DNA from: ASV31 sp965229765
GTDB lineage: Bacteria > Pseudomonadota > Alphaproteobacteria > Rhodobacterales > Rhodobacteraceae
Reading direction: 5' to 3'
DNA: 64,000 nt
Assembly (NCBI GenBank): GCA_965229765.1
Contig: CBDDJT010000002.1
Span: forward strand, 1,116,001 to 1,180,000
Shown here: piece after piece, positions 1 through 9,339 of the stretch
How positions within the stretch are numbered: position 1 is the stretch's first letter
Layout: the number at the start of each line of letters is the position of its first letter
Notes under the pieces: generated by a model
The model's database searches: none
Told to the model about the DNA's origin: nothing
Seen by the model: only the letters and a program-made list of their open reading frames with translations
Made by a program: the position numbers and the translations under genes

Positions 1-562
1 CCGGTGCGCTCGGGTGGCCTAGGGTTCCCGGTTTCCGATTTCTGTGGTTTTTTGGTCTGAGGTTCTTGTGGCTTTTGGTGTGTGTTTGCGTCGTTTTTTT
101 GTTTGTGGATGTGCGGTGTTTTTGGGTTTTCAGTTTGAGGACGTGGGGCCTCGGTAGGCTTCGTGATCTTCCGATCACTCGCAGTGACGTCCACCCTGTG
201 GCCTGTCTTCGTTGTTGGTATGTTTCATTGTCTTCAATGCTTCGGTGGTTGCGTGCTGACAGCCGTCACTGTTTTCCAGTGTTTCAACCGGTGTCATGAC
301 ACACCTCACCCATTTGAATGTCCGGTTTTTTCGCACATCCATTCCGGCCTCTCGAAGTCAGGTGAGGCAGGCCGCTGGGTCCATCCCGTGGCGGCGGGTC
401 GCAAAATAATTGGCATTTCGCGAAACCCCTTTACGTGCCCAATAGACACCCATTTTCGAGGTTCAGCGCGAATGAGAAATCCGAAATGAACCGGATATCG
501 AGGGCGCTCTGAACCGGCGGTATGGTGAAGACCGCGTTGGCGAACGAAAAGGCACGGGTGGC
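1..562. other. No gene recognised; T/G-rich left edge
   Basis: No open frame here looks like a protein. The first 300 bases are strikingly T- and G-rich on the plus strand, with few A and C and several T runs (for example near 47-52, 93-100 and 118-127), unlike the rest of the window. From about 300 to 562 composition is more mixed. I see no tRNA, rRNA or clear inverted repeat. Confidence 0.5.
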
Positions 563-826
563 ATGGTCGAGGACGAACCAAACCTGGTCAGCTCATCGAA
601 GTGCCAGGAGGTGACGATCGACGGTTACCCGTTCTCAATCGAAATCTACCGGCTCGAGGTCGGAAAGACCTGGGCGCATGAAGTCGTCGATCATGAAGGG
701 ACAAGCCACGTCTGGGATGATCAGTTCAAGTCCGAGAACGACGCCCTCGACGAAGCCATCAAGGATCTGAACGCCGAAGGCGCGGTCGCCTTCATCCGCG
801 GCGACAACGTCATCCCGTTTCGGTAG
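563..826 (+). CDS. Small hypothetical protein, 87 aa
   Basis: Acidic protein of 87 residues with ATG start and TAG stop. I do not recognise the family. It has no signal peptide or membrane segment. Residues 18-55 look like beta strands (VTIDGYPFSIEIYRLE) followed by an amphipathic helix rich in Asp/Glu (SENDALDEAIKDLNAEG). Codon use looks genuine (G/C in third positions), and the sequence lacks the Arg/Ser/Pro bias of shadow frames. It stands alone about 200 bases before an IS630 copy. A weak AAAGG lies about 10 bases before the start. Confidence 0.55.
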   Translation: MVEDEPNLVSSSKCQEVTIDGYPFSIEIYRLEVGKTWAHEVVDHEGTSHVWDDQFKSENDALDEAIKDLNAEGAVAFIRGDNVIPFR

Positions 827-1033
827 CGTCTACGCTTGGTGTGGATCGCCCCAGGATCACGCTCAGGCCCTAATGTGGCAGTTCGGCACAATCGCCACTT
901 GGGGGACGAACGGCGGAAAGCGGAAGTTCGCTGCTGTGCAGCGTGTCGGTTCAATTCCTAAGGAAAGCCGACATCGAGCCAGGCAACACGGAAGCTTGGC
1001 GGCCTGCGTAGTCAACACCGCCATATCTTCTTA

Positions 1034-2083
1034 GAGCGCTTGCCCACCGACCTGAATCGATTTGGGATTCCCATCCTGGCGTTGGACTGATTCACTGACC
1101 CTGAGGCAGATACTGGGGGCAGCGATGGGCAAACCACTCTCCATGGACCTGAGGGAACGGGTGATAGAGGCGATCGACGGGGGCATGAGCCGACGCGGAG
1201 CGGCGGCGAGATACGGGATTGCGCCATCGACGGCGATCCGCTGGGACAACGAGCGGCGGACAACCGGGTCCTTCTCGCCGAAGCGGCAGGGCGGTGACAT
1301 GCGCTCACAGCGGATCGAGGCCCATGCCGAGGTGATCCATGGCGCCCTGAAGGAGACACCGGACATCACGCTTGGCGAGCTCTGCAAACACCTGTCGGAG
1401 CGGGGCATCGCGTCCTCGACCTCGTCGCTGTGGCGGTTCTTCCGTCGGCACGGCATTACACGCAAAAAAAGACCGGGCACGCCATCGAGCAGGATCGTCC
1501 GGACGTCCTGAAACGGCGCCTCGACTGGTTCGACGGGCAGCTCGACCTCGATCCCGACACGCTGGTGTTCATCGATGAGACGTGGACCGGGACGAACATG
1601 GCCCGCAGCCATGGGCGTTGCCAGCGGGGCGAGCGGCTGCGTATGGGTTTCCTCACGGGCACCGCAAGACCACCACGTTGGTCGCGGGGTTGCGCAAGAC
1701 CGGGATTGTCGCGCCGATGACCCTCGACGGGCCGATCAACGGCGACTGGTTCGAAGCCTATGTGCGGCATGTCCTGGTTCCGACCCTGCGCCCCGGCGAC
1801 GTGGTCATCATGGACAACCTGTCGAGCCATAAGCGGGCGTCGGTGCAAGACATGATCGAGGCGGCGGGCGCACGGCTCATGTTCCTGCCGCCGTATAGCC
1901 CAGATTTCAATCCAATCGAGATGGCCTTCGCCAAGCTCAAGGCGCTCCTCAGGAAGGCGGCCGTGCGGACCGTCACAGGGCTCTGGGATATGATCGGCGA
2001 CCTCATCGCCTGCTTCACGCCGCAGGAATGCGAGAACTACTTCGCTGCCTGCGGATACGATGCAGATTGATCGGAAAGTGCTC
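1034..2083 (+). mobile_element. IS630-family insertion sequence, about 1.05 kb
   Basis: Both ends carry related inverted repeats: left end 1034 onward reads GAGCGCTTGCCCACCGACC, and the right end read on the minus strand gives GAGCACTTTCCGATCAATC. The element is bounded by TA dinucleotides at 1032-1033 and 2084-2085, the target duplication expected of IS630/Tc1-mariner elements. The size of 1050 bp is typical. It carries one transposase gene broken by frameshifts. The right end lies exactly at the stop codon of the neighbouring minus-strand gene. Confidence 0.85.
1125..2070 (+). pseudogene. IS630 transposase, two frameshifts
   Basis: Three consecutive frames together give one IS630 transposase. 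The first (from ATG 1125) holds the N-terminal helix-turn-helix (MDLRERVIEAIDGGMSRRGA). It shifts by -1 at a seven-A run at 1464-1470 into the frame containing the first catalytic Asp (LVFIDETW). That kind of A-run shift is a known expression device of IS630 elements. A second -1 shift is needed near 1640-1655, where the protein resumes as GFPHGHRKTTTLVAGL; this one is best explained by a one-base deletion and should inactivate the copy. The last frame has the second Asp (VIMDNLSSHK) and Glu (YSPDFNPIEMAFAKLK). Confidence 0.8.
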
Positions 2084-2805
2084 TAATCTTCTAAGCAAAG
2101 CGATAGAATTTTCTCGGCATAGATCTGAGATGCGTTCGTTACCGAGCCCGTCGTGACCAAAAAGACCCACATCAACAATCCAGTAAAGGCAGCCCCACAA
2201 AGCAATGCCCCAAGAACGAACGCGGTCGACCCTACCTCGAGTTCATAAAGAAAATACGCACTTCCGAGGGTCACTGAAGAGGTGACCGCAATGCCCAATG
2301 GTTTTAACCCCAGCAAATTGCGCGCGAACCCATACGAAATATTCTCATTCAACAAAAGACTTGCTTCTGCTTGCGGGCGTGTGTGCTCAAGCAACCAACG
2401 AATAGCCAGCAAGCGGTCATCCTGTGCATTCTGCGGATCATCAGTCTCGTCAACCAAGCTTGGCAAGACGATATTGCTGTGTTTCTCAATGTATGAGCGA
2501 CACCTCGTCTTCATGGTCTTAGGCAAACGATCATCGGCAAGGGAAAGCAGAGACGCAGTATGGAGACGCCCAACTCGGTTGCCCAGTTTGCGCTCAACAC
2601 TTTGACCAGAGTTACGCGCCAACCGCGTCAACGCGAACAGGACCCCGCACGTGACGACAAATGCAGCTATAGCACCCAATTGGGTCCAAACAGCTGGAAA
2701 CCAAACAAAGACAAAAAGTAGCGCGGGCAATAGCGTTAAAAGCGCAGGATTGAGACGGGCAATCCTATCGTAGCGGTCCATACCGAACATCTTATCCATC
2801 TGCAT
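2083..2805 (-). CDS. Hypothetical membrane protein, 240 aa
   Basis: Two hydrophobic hairpins flank a soluble middle: membrane segments near residues 20-60 (LLTLLPALLFVFVWF, AAFVVTCGVLFAL) and near 175-220 (AVTSSVTLGSAYFLY, FVLGALLCGAAFTGLLMWVFL). The middle (about 65-165) is charged and helical. No family recognised. The last coding base precedes the TA target of the adjacent IS630: the present stop TAG uses the first base of the IS, and removing the IS would give TAA, so the protein is unchanged by the insertion. GC content is lower than in the core genes, and its setting beside conflict-system genes suggests, but does not show, a membrane effector role. Confidence 0.65.
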   Translation of the reverse strand: MQMDKMFGMDRYDRIARLNPALLTLLPALLFVFVWFPAVWTQLGAIAAFVVTCGVLFALTRLARNSGQSVERKLGNRVGRLHTASLLSLADDRLPKTMKTRCRSYIEKHSNIVLPSLVDETDDPQNAQDDRLLAIRWLLEHTRPQAEASLLLNENISYGFARNLLGLKPLGIAVTSSVTLGSAYFLYELEVGSTAFVLGALLCGAAFTGLLMWVFLVTTGSVTNASQIYAEKILSLCLED

Positions 2806-2952
2806 GACCTTCTCGATGAAAACTAGTGGTATGAATCAGACATTACGAACCCTCATGCGCGCGCCTTGCGTGCGATCCGGGTAAGCGCGCTTTGCGGATG
2901 AAACTGTGATACAAGGGTTCTTCGCGGTGGTGATCGTGAGCCGCCTTATGGG

Positions 2953-3342
2953 TCAACGGCCTGCTTGTTTTGCATAATCATCGGCGTCGAACCATCCGCG
3001 GGAAGCGACGACCTTGAGTTCGTCGTTGAGTTCCCATTCTTCCCATCCGCGGATGTTCAGTGGATTCCCCGTCGTCGCGTCATGGCCAGTAAAGGTCCAA
3101 ACGAAGATGACGTGACTACCGGAACAACGAACATCATCACAAGTCAGAGATAGGTCGGGGACATCGGCATAGAAACCTGCCGCCATGTCGCGCACGCGAG
3201 AACGCCCTACCCAGGGCTCTCCGCGATTGATGATAATTTCGCCCTCTGGTGCATAGAAAGATGCCACTGCATCTGCAGACTTCGAGTTCCAAGCCGCAGT
3301 ATAGTCTGCTGCAATCCGTTCTACTTCATTCGGATCGATCAT
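2953..3342 (-). CDS. SnoaL/NTF2-like fold protein, 129 aa
   Basis: Cytoplasmic 129-residue protein with the layout of the NTF2-like/SnoaL superfamily: an N-terminal helix pair (VERIAADYTAAWNSKSADAVASFYAPEGEI), then strands including the conserved IFVWTFTGHD and NPLNIRGWEEWEL segments and a C-terminal RGWFDADDY. Members are small-molecule isomerases, cyclases or binding proteins; the substrate cannot be told from sequence. It starts at ATG 3342 with GGGAGGG just upstream on the minus strand. It stands alone between the membrane-protein gene and a decayed IS630. Confidence 0.7.
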   Translation of the reverse strand: MIDPNEVERIAADYTAAWNSKSADAVASFYAPEGEIIINRGEPWVGRSRVRDMAAGFYADVPDLSLTCDDVRCSGSHVIFVWTFTGHDATTGNPLNIRGWEEWELNDELKVVASRGWFDADDYAKQAGR

Positions 3343-3472
3343 TTGTCGCCCCTCCCAGGGTCATTTGAGGCGTACTTTGCCACACAGGTACACCACCGGT
3401 CGACTCCGATCTGCGCAGCCTCTTCTGGAATGAGCTGGCTGCAAGAATCTGACTTTGTCAGACTTCGGGGGG

Positions 3473-4570
3473 CTAACGTGCTGTATCCAGCGTCTGGAAC
3501 CCTCGGTTTCTGGCGGCGATGATGTCGTCCGGGTCGGCGCGCCAGACGAAAGGCTTGGCCTAAGTGGTGTTATGCTCGGCGATGAAGCGGTTGATGGCGG
3601 CCTGCAGATCGACGACCGAATGGAACACGCCGTGCTTGAGTCTGCGTCGCGTCAGTTTGGCAAAGAACCCCTCGACCGCGTTCAGCCAGGATGACGATGT
3701 CGGGATGAAATGGAAGGTCCATCTCGGATGTCGTGCCAGCCAGGCGCGCACCTTGGAATGTTTGTGGGTGCAGTAATTGTCGAGGATGACGTGGACGGCT
3801 TTGCCTGCCGGAACATCCCGTTCGATCTGGTTGAGAAAGCGGATGAATTCCTGATGCCTGTGGCGCTGCATGTTCTTGCCGATGACCGATCCGTCCAGCA
3901 CGTTCAACGCGGCAAACAGTGTCGTCGTGCCGTTGCGTTTGTAGTCGTGGGTCATGGTAGGTCCACGACCTTTCTTCAGCGGCAGGCCGGGCTGGGTCCG
4001 ATCAAGCGCCTGTATTTGAGATTTTTCATCCACCGACAGCACAACCGCATGAGCGGGCGGCGCGACGTAAAGGCCAACCACATCGCGCAGTTTCTCGGCG
4101 AAGGCCCGGTCATTGGACAGCTTGAACTGACGCCAGCGATGCGGGCTCAGTCCATGAGCCTTCCAGATTCCCCACACCGTGGACGCGGCCAGGCCGACCG
4201 CCTTGCCCATCGCCCGAATTGTCCAATGCGTTGCCTCATGCGGCGGCGGCTCCTGGGTCAAACGGATGACCTCGGCCACCTTCTCGTCCGGCGTTCTGGG
4301 AGTGCCGGACGGGCGCGTCTTCTCCCGCAGCAGGCCATCGACACCCTCGGCCATGAACCGCTCCTGCCAGCGCCAGACGCAGGTCTTGGACTTGCCCGTG
4401 GCAGACATGATCGACGTGGTTCCGGCCCCGTCGGCGCTCAGAAGCACGATGCGGCAGCGCCAGACGTGCTTCTGCGGCGAAACCGGGTGCGAGATGACCG
4501 CCTCAAGCCGGGATCGATCCGCGCTTGAGACTGAGAAAGATATTCCTGCGCGCATCAGCATGACTCGCAC
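3473..4570 (-). pseudogene. IS630-family transposase with premature stop
   Basis: A second, unrelated IS630-type transposase. It has an N-terminal double helix-turn-helix (about 20-130), then DDE signatures: VVLSVDEKSQIQALDRTQP, VILDNYCTHKHSKV and TSSSWLNAVEGFFAKLTRR. Reading stops at TAG 3560-3562 after FIAEHNTT, but the same frame continues for 28 more codons (AKPFVWRADPDDIIAARNRG and so on) to TAG 3473-3475, which matches the usual C-terminus of the family. It is therefore a nonsense mutation after the catalytic domain, and activity may be partly retained. I could not define the element's ends. It separates the SnoaL-like gene from the E2-E1-JAB gene. Confidence 0.8.
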
Positions 4571-4623
4571 AACCAGCGCCCAAACGGAATCCCAATTCGG
4601 ACTCCTTCGTCGCGTTCAATCCA

Positions 4624-6724
4624 CTAGGCATCTTCGTCTCCTCCGAGTTTGGAGGATAAGCCCACCGCCTCTTCGATTAGCTGACGGTAACCAGTTGGGG
4701 TTCTGATAATCATCAGAACGGGAAACAACTGTCCAATCGCAAGCTTGACCGCTGTACTGAAATCAGTTGCAGAGGGACCAGTGGACGCAAGGTGATTGTG
4801 CCACGTTCCTAACGCGTAGAGAGTGTTTCCTGAGGACTTGGATAATTGTGCGAGCTGTTCACTCAAACCTTCGGTACCCAGAACAAACTCCGTTTCAGAA
4901 AATCTGCTATCGGGCGGAGCTGGAATCGTATCTACGACTTGAAAGACGTTACCGATGGCCGAGAAGCGCCCGACCAAAACACCGCCAGTTTCAGATCCCG
5001 GCTTGCGCGCAATTTCAGCGTCAATCTCTGTCGTAACCCGGCGGGCAAGCCGCGATACAAGCGCGTCCGTCTTGGGTCCTTTGACGATGGTATAGGGTTC
5101 AACGTTATGGCTTTCCCAATTCTGGGAAAGACCATCGGCTTGCAGGTGCCCTATGTTGAATTGCCCACTTTCATCTACATACCTCCCGGAAAGCACGTCG
5201 CTTGTTAGCGTCGCGAGCGGAGCCGCCAACATAGAAAGCCGAGCGTCTGATGCGATCATCGAAAAGCTCGAGCATCCTTGACCAATGATGATCTCGTCTG
5301 CGCTTTGGCCTATCACTTTAGATCGGAGAGTGTCGTCGCTCCGTAAATGGTGATAAAACTCGGTCATCAGGTCGCTGCTACTGGGGTTGGCGCTCTGGCC
5401 TGACACCGAGAAGAAACCAATGTCACTATCACCCATGAGGCATGCTTCCATCACCCGTGGTGTCTTGCCCTTCGTCCAATCTGTAGAGCTCAGGGTTTCC
5501 CGCAAAACCGCAGAGGCGGTAGTGTTCAAGACTGCTTTGGATTTTTCGAGCTTCAGCTCTCTGCGAAGCTCTTTGGTACGCAGCACAGTGTTTGCATCAA
5601 TCCGATACCCATCCGTCTCCTGTGCAAGTTTACTGACGTCATGTGCAAATTCCCCAGCCTTGGAAGAGTAGAACAGCGAATCCAATTCAGCAGAATACGG
5701 CACGCAGGAATGTCGCGCGTAGTTGTGCGGTTCCATGGTGTCGTTGTCTATGACCGATATCGGGGCACGGCCTGACCGCGCGAGATGCATCGCGATTTTT
5801 GAACCTAAGCTTCCACAACCTAGCATCGACCATGAAAGCCATTGCGAGCTGGGATCACCATGCGAGGTTCTTCGTAAAACATCGATCGAGATCGAGTCTT
5901 TGTGCGCGGCCAAACGGACAATCGCACTCGATGTCGGCTTGAGATCGTCTACAGATTGGAATTCGATTACATATGGGCAGATTTCAAGAGGTGAGGCTTG
6001 GCCAATAAGATTGAACGGTCGGCGGGCGATCAAAATGACCGTGACTGGCAACGCTTTTTTGATGGTATAGCCGTCGAGCTTCGAACGCAGCCACTTCATC
6101 CTCTCTGCCAGCGTCTTGCCGCAGCCGTAGAGTTCAGCACGTTCGTATAACTCTGCAACGTTGCTTACTGTCTCTGGAAGATAGCGGTCACAGATGATTG
6201 GCTTACCGTTTGGATGCTTGCCAGGCCACACAATCAGTCCGAGGCTAAACCCAGTCCATTCGTCGTCATCTTTCGGGACCTGTCCAAGGGAGTTCAGTGT
6301 CTTTTCATCAATTTTGACCTGTTCATCGCCCTTTAGACAAATTCGATAGTAGGGGTCGGCCTGACCTATCTGAGCAAAAACCCAAGTACGGTGCCAAGTC
6401 CCGCCGGACCTACGCTTAACTACATTCCGGATCTGCGAGGCATCACCAACAATAAGGTCGTTCAAGTGGTCACGCCGAACAAATTCCCAGCCATGTTTTG
6501 GATCATTCAGTTTCAGCATTGCTGCTCGATCGAGCCAGTCCAGAATTTGCTGGAGAAGCGCAAGAATACCTCCTCCAGACTGAATTAGCTCACGTGGAGA
6601 TCCGAAAACGAGGCAGGGTTCGGGCGCTGAATCGGCTGCACTTGGCTGTAAGTGAGGATGGGACCGATCGAAGTCGTCCCGCAAACTCGGACGCGGTGCA
6701 AACAGAGGGTAGGAGACGGGAAAC
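4624..6724 (-). pseudogene. E2-E1-JAB fusion protein, 3' part (split by IS66)
   Basis: The larger part of a triple-fusion ubiquitin-like conjugation enzyme. Rejoined with the piece at 9099-9324 (one copy of the 8-bp duplication removed) it gives an exact 773-codon frame. In rejoined numbering, the E2-like domain spans about 1-130, with SYPLFAPRPSLRDDF and candidate catalytic Cys110 in PEPCLVFG. The E1/ThiF domain spans about 370-610, with LGCGSLGSKIAMHLARSG at 374 onward and VIDNDTMEPHNYARH. The JAB/JAMM isopeptidase spans about 635-765, with Glu651 in ETGGVLVG, and HNH at 715-717 followed by S724 and D727. E2-E1 and JAB parts resemble type II CBASS Cap2 and Cap3 and the E2/E1/JAB operons described by Iyer, Burroughs and Aravind. 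No ubiquitin-like modifier or CD-NTase gene is visible. As it stands, this part could only be made as a fusion starting in the IS end, lacking about 75 residues. Confidence 0.85.
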
Positions 6725-6736
6725 GTAAGCGTCCGG

Positions 6737-8251
6737 TCAGGCCGCTTGGTTTGACCAGTTCCACGGCAGGAGATCATCCACGCGGGTGATCTTGTAGTCT
6801 GGGATTCGGGCCAGTGTATCGGCGAGCCATCCCTGCGGGTCCACACCGTTCAGCTTGGCGGTCTCGATCAGGGTGTAGGCGATAGCGGCGGCGCGGCCGC
6901 CGGTCTGCGAGCCGACGAAGAGATAGTTCTTCCGCCCTATCGCCACGGATCGCATGGCGCGCTCGGCCGTGTTGTTGTCCAGTTCGAGGAAGCCGTGATC
7001 GAGATAGCGCCGAAGCCGCTTCATGCGCGTCAGGCCATACCGGATTGCCATGGCCAGCGGCGACTTGCCGGAGATCGTTGGCAGTTGCTCGTGCAGCCAG
7101 TTCTCCAACCCGTCGAAGATCGGCGCGGCTTTCGCTTGGCGGATCTCGACACGCCGGTCCGGCGGCGATCCCCGCGCCTCTTTCTCGATGGCATAAAGCT
7201 GTGCGATGCGCCGGATGGCCTCGTCGGCGATGGCCGATCCCTGGGCCCTGTGGACGTCGACGAACTTGCGCCGGACGTGGGCCATGCAGGCGACCTCATG
7301 GATGTCGCTGGACCGGTAGATGTCCTCGAACCCGGCGTAGCCATCGGCGTGCATCCAGCCTCGGTAACCTGCGAGATGATCCTTCGGGTGCTGGCCCTTC
7401 CGGTCGGGCGAGAACCGATACCAGCTGGCGGGCGGCGGGCCGCCACCCCAGGGCCGCTCGTCGCGCCCGTATGTCCATAGCCGCGCCGTTGCGGTCTTAC
7501 CGGTGCCGGGCGCCAGCATCTTGACCGGCGTATCATCCGCGAAGATCGCCTGCGCGGCCAGCACATGCCGCCCGATCGCATCGGCGAGCGGTTCCAGCAG
7601 TGCGGTGGACTTGCCGACCCAGTCCGCCAGCGTCGAGCGGTCGAGGTCGAGCCCCTCGCGCTCAAAGATCTGGCTCTGGCGATAGAGCGGCAGATGGTCG
7701 GCGTATTTGGAGACCAGGACATGTGCCAGCAGGCCGGGTCCGGGACGGCCGCGCTCGATCGGACGTGATGGCAGGGGCGCCTGCGTGAAGGCCTCGCAGC
7801 CGGAACAGGCCAGGCGGGGACGGACGATCCGGTTCACGATGAACCGTCCGGGCACATACTCGAGCTCTTCGGTCACATCCTCGCCCAGGCGTCGCAGCGT
7901 GCCACCACAGCGAGCACAGTCCTCGCCGCCGGTGGTCAGCTCGATCTCCTGGCGCGGGATGTGATCGGGGATGGGACGACGCTTCGGCTTGTCCTTCTCC
8001 TCTTCATCCGGGAGCCGGAGCTTCGCGGTCATCTTGGCGACGGAGATCTCGCTGGCTTCCAGAGCCAGCTGAAGCTGCTCGATCGTCTCGGACGAGGGGC
8101 CGAACCTGTGGCTGCGGTGACCGGCAAGCTGGTGGCGCAGCTTCTCGATCAGCATCGCCTGCGACTTCACTTCTGCCAGCAGAAGCGCCGTGAACCGCCG
8201 CAACTCCTCGGGATCTTCCGGCAGGGATCTGGCCACGTCCAGCATGGCCAA
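6737..8251 (-). CDS. tnpC: IS66 transposase TnpC
   Basis: Full-length 504-residue IS66 transposase. It has an N-terminal leucine-zipper-like helix (about 20-80), a zinc-finger segment with CARCGGTL and CSGCEAF (about 110-150), and a DDE domain with FADDTPVKMLAPGTGKT, HADGYAGF and the C-terminal HGFLELDNNTAERAMRS and YTLIETAKLNGVDP. It catalyses movement of the element. Last gene of the element on the minus strand, 52 bases after tnpB. Confidence 0.95.
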   Translation of the reverse strand: MAMLDVARSLPEDPEELRRFTALLLAEVKSQAMLIEKLRHQLAGHRSHRFGPSSETIEQLQLALEASEISVAKMTAKLRLPDEEEKDKPKRRPIPDHIPRQEIELTTGGEDCARCGGTLRRLGEDVTEELEYVPGRFIVNRIVRPRLACSGCEAFTQAPLPSRPIERGRPGPGLLAHVLVSKYADHLPLYRQSQIFEREGLDLDRSTLADWVGKSTALLEPLADAIGRHVLAAQAIFADDTPVKMLAPGTGKTATARLWTYGRDERPWGGGPPPASWYRFSPDRKGQHPKDHLAGYRGWMHADGYAGFEDIYRSSDIHEVACMAHVRRKFVDVHRAQGSAIADEAIRRIAQLYAIEKEARGSPPDRRVEIRQAKAAPIFDGLENWLHEQLPTISGKSPLAMAIRYGLTRMKRLRRYLDHGFLELDNNTAERAMRSVAIGRKNYLFVGSQTGGRAAAIAYTLIETAKLNGVDPQGWLADTLARIPDYKITRVDDLLPWNWSNQAA

Positions 8252-8303
8252 TCATACCAAAACAAGGGCGAAACAGGAATCCCGAACGTGCTGTCGCGCC
8301 CGG

Positions 8304-8651
8304 TTATCCTGCCTTGAGCGGCGTCCAGCTACACCGCGGCAGGCGCCAGTCGATCCCTTCCAGCAGCATCGCCAGCTGCGCCGGCGTCAGAGCGATCTTG
8401 CCCTCCTTCGCCGACGGCCACACGAACCGGCCCTTCTCCAGGCGCTTGCTGAACAGGCACGCGCCCTGGCCGTCCCACCAGATGATCTTGATCAGATCAC
8501 CGCGCCGTCCGCGGAAGACGAACATGTGCCCGGCGAACGGGTCCTGCTTCAGCACTGTCTCCGCTTGGGCCGCGAGCGTCGTGAACCCGCGCCGCATGTC
8601 GGTCACGCCTGCCGCCAGCCACACGCGGGTGTTCACCGGGACAGGGATCAT
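8304..8651 (-). CDS. tnpB: IS66 accessory protein TnpB
   Basis: 115-residue IS66 accessory protein (IS66 Orf2-like). Recognisable motifs are the N-terminal VWLAAGVTDMRRGFTTLA, then VFRGRRGDLIKIIWWDGQG and CLFSKRLEKGRFVWP. Overlaps tnpA by four bases (ATGA), so translation is likely coupled. Needed together with TnpA and TnpC for transposition in studied IS66 elements. Confidence 0.93.
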   Translation of the reverse strand: MIPVPVNTRVWLAAGVTDMRRGFTTLAAQAETVLKQDPFAGHMFVFRGRRGDLIKIIWWDGQGACLFSKRLEKGRFVWPSAKEGKIALTPAQLAMLLEGIDWRLPRCSWTPLKAG

Positions 8652-9016
8652 CCGGACAGACCCCGGATCAGCCGGGCCAGCGCCTCGGGATCATAGGCTC
8701 CGCTGATCCGCAGCCGGTGACCGCCCGCTGTATCAATCTCGATCGTGCCTGCCGCAGACACCGGACCGGCGGCGGCTCTGTCATCCTCGTGCATGGGCCT
8801 ATCGACGATCTCGACGGGAAGAAAGCAGGCCGCAACCGGCTCCGCCGAGGGTTCCGGCGCATACCGAGGGTCGCGCAGCCACTTGAAGATCAGGTTGGCG
8901 TTCATCGCATAGCGCTGCGCCACCCGCGCAACCGACACGCCAGGTGCCGTCGTCTGCAAACAGATCGACCGCTTCTCCTCGTCTGTCCAAAGCCGCTTCG
9001 TCCGACGCGCCATCAC
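8648..9016 (-). CDS. tnpA: IS66 accessory protein TnpA (helix-turn-helix)
   Basis: 122 residues. The N-terminal half is a helix-turn-helix of transposase-8 type (RTKRLWTDEEKRSICLQT, GVSVARVAQRYAMNANLIFKW). The C-terminal half is variable and ends with the conserved LARLIRGLSG. First gene of the IS66 element, starting 82 bases inside the right end. Confidence 0.92.
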   Translation of the reverse strand: MMARRTKRLWTDEEKRSICLQTTAPGVSVARVAQRYAMNANLIFKWLRDPRYAPEPSAEPVAACFLPVEIVDRPMHEDDRAAAGPVSAAGTIEIDTAGGHRLRISGAYDPEALARLIRGLSG

Positions 9017-9098
9017 GCACCCAAAGTGTCCACTATCCCATGGTGGACACTATCGATCACCCTCTACCCGAGGCAGTGCAGCGACCCCGGACGCTTTC

Positions 9099-9324
9099 CG
9101 GGAAACGACAGTTTGACGGGTTCGACACGTCGTACTCCCGACGGGCTTTCGCCTCGAAACCGAGATGGAAGTTCCGATTTGATTTGCAGTGTCACGTCCA
9201 CCGAACTCTCGTCATCGGCCCGCGACCCAATATCTATGCCGATGACTTGAGGGTGCTTGTCCAGTGTGCGAATTGCACGGGCAATGGTAACGGGAACGGC
9301 CAGAAAATCATCGACAGTTACCAT
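9099..9324 (-). pseudogene. E2-E1-JAB fusion protein, 5' part (75 codons)
   Basis: N-terminal piece of the gene cut by IS66. It begins at ATG 9324 (MVTVDDFLAVPVTIARAI) and runs in frame up to the target duplication, ending KLSFP, which continues as VSYPLFAP on the far side. It holds the first helix and strands of the E2-like fold (VDVTLQIKSELPSRF). Start is 15 bases after the stop of the MBL-fold gene, so the two form an operon. With the IS in place the frame runs about 10 codons into IS66 and stops, giving an 86-residue product that lacks the catalytic Cys. Confidence 0.85.
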
Positions 9325-9339
9325 GAAGCTGACTCATGA

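Larger units (their letters stand above)
6725..9098 (-). mobile_element. IS66-family insertion sequence, 2374 bp, with 8-bp target duplication
   Basis: The left end GTAAGCGTCCGG (6725 onward) matches the right end GAAAGCGTCCGG (minus strand, 9098 backward). The element is flanked by a perfect 8-bp direct repeat CGGGAAAC at 6717-6724 and 9099-9106, the duplication length of IS66. It holds tnpA, tnpB and tnpC in the usual order, all intact, so it looks recent and possibly active. It lies inside the E2-E1-JAB gene. Confidence 0.93.

Noticed and set aside
163..581. Open frames at the left edge on both strands
   Set aside because: Biased composition, no family resemblance, no ribosome sites; probably non-coding.
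4624..9324. Type II CBASS
   Set aside because: E2/E1/JAB parts resemble Cap2 and Cap3, but no CD-NTase or CBASS effector gene adjoins, and the domains are fused in one chain with an MBL partner.
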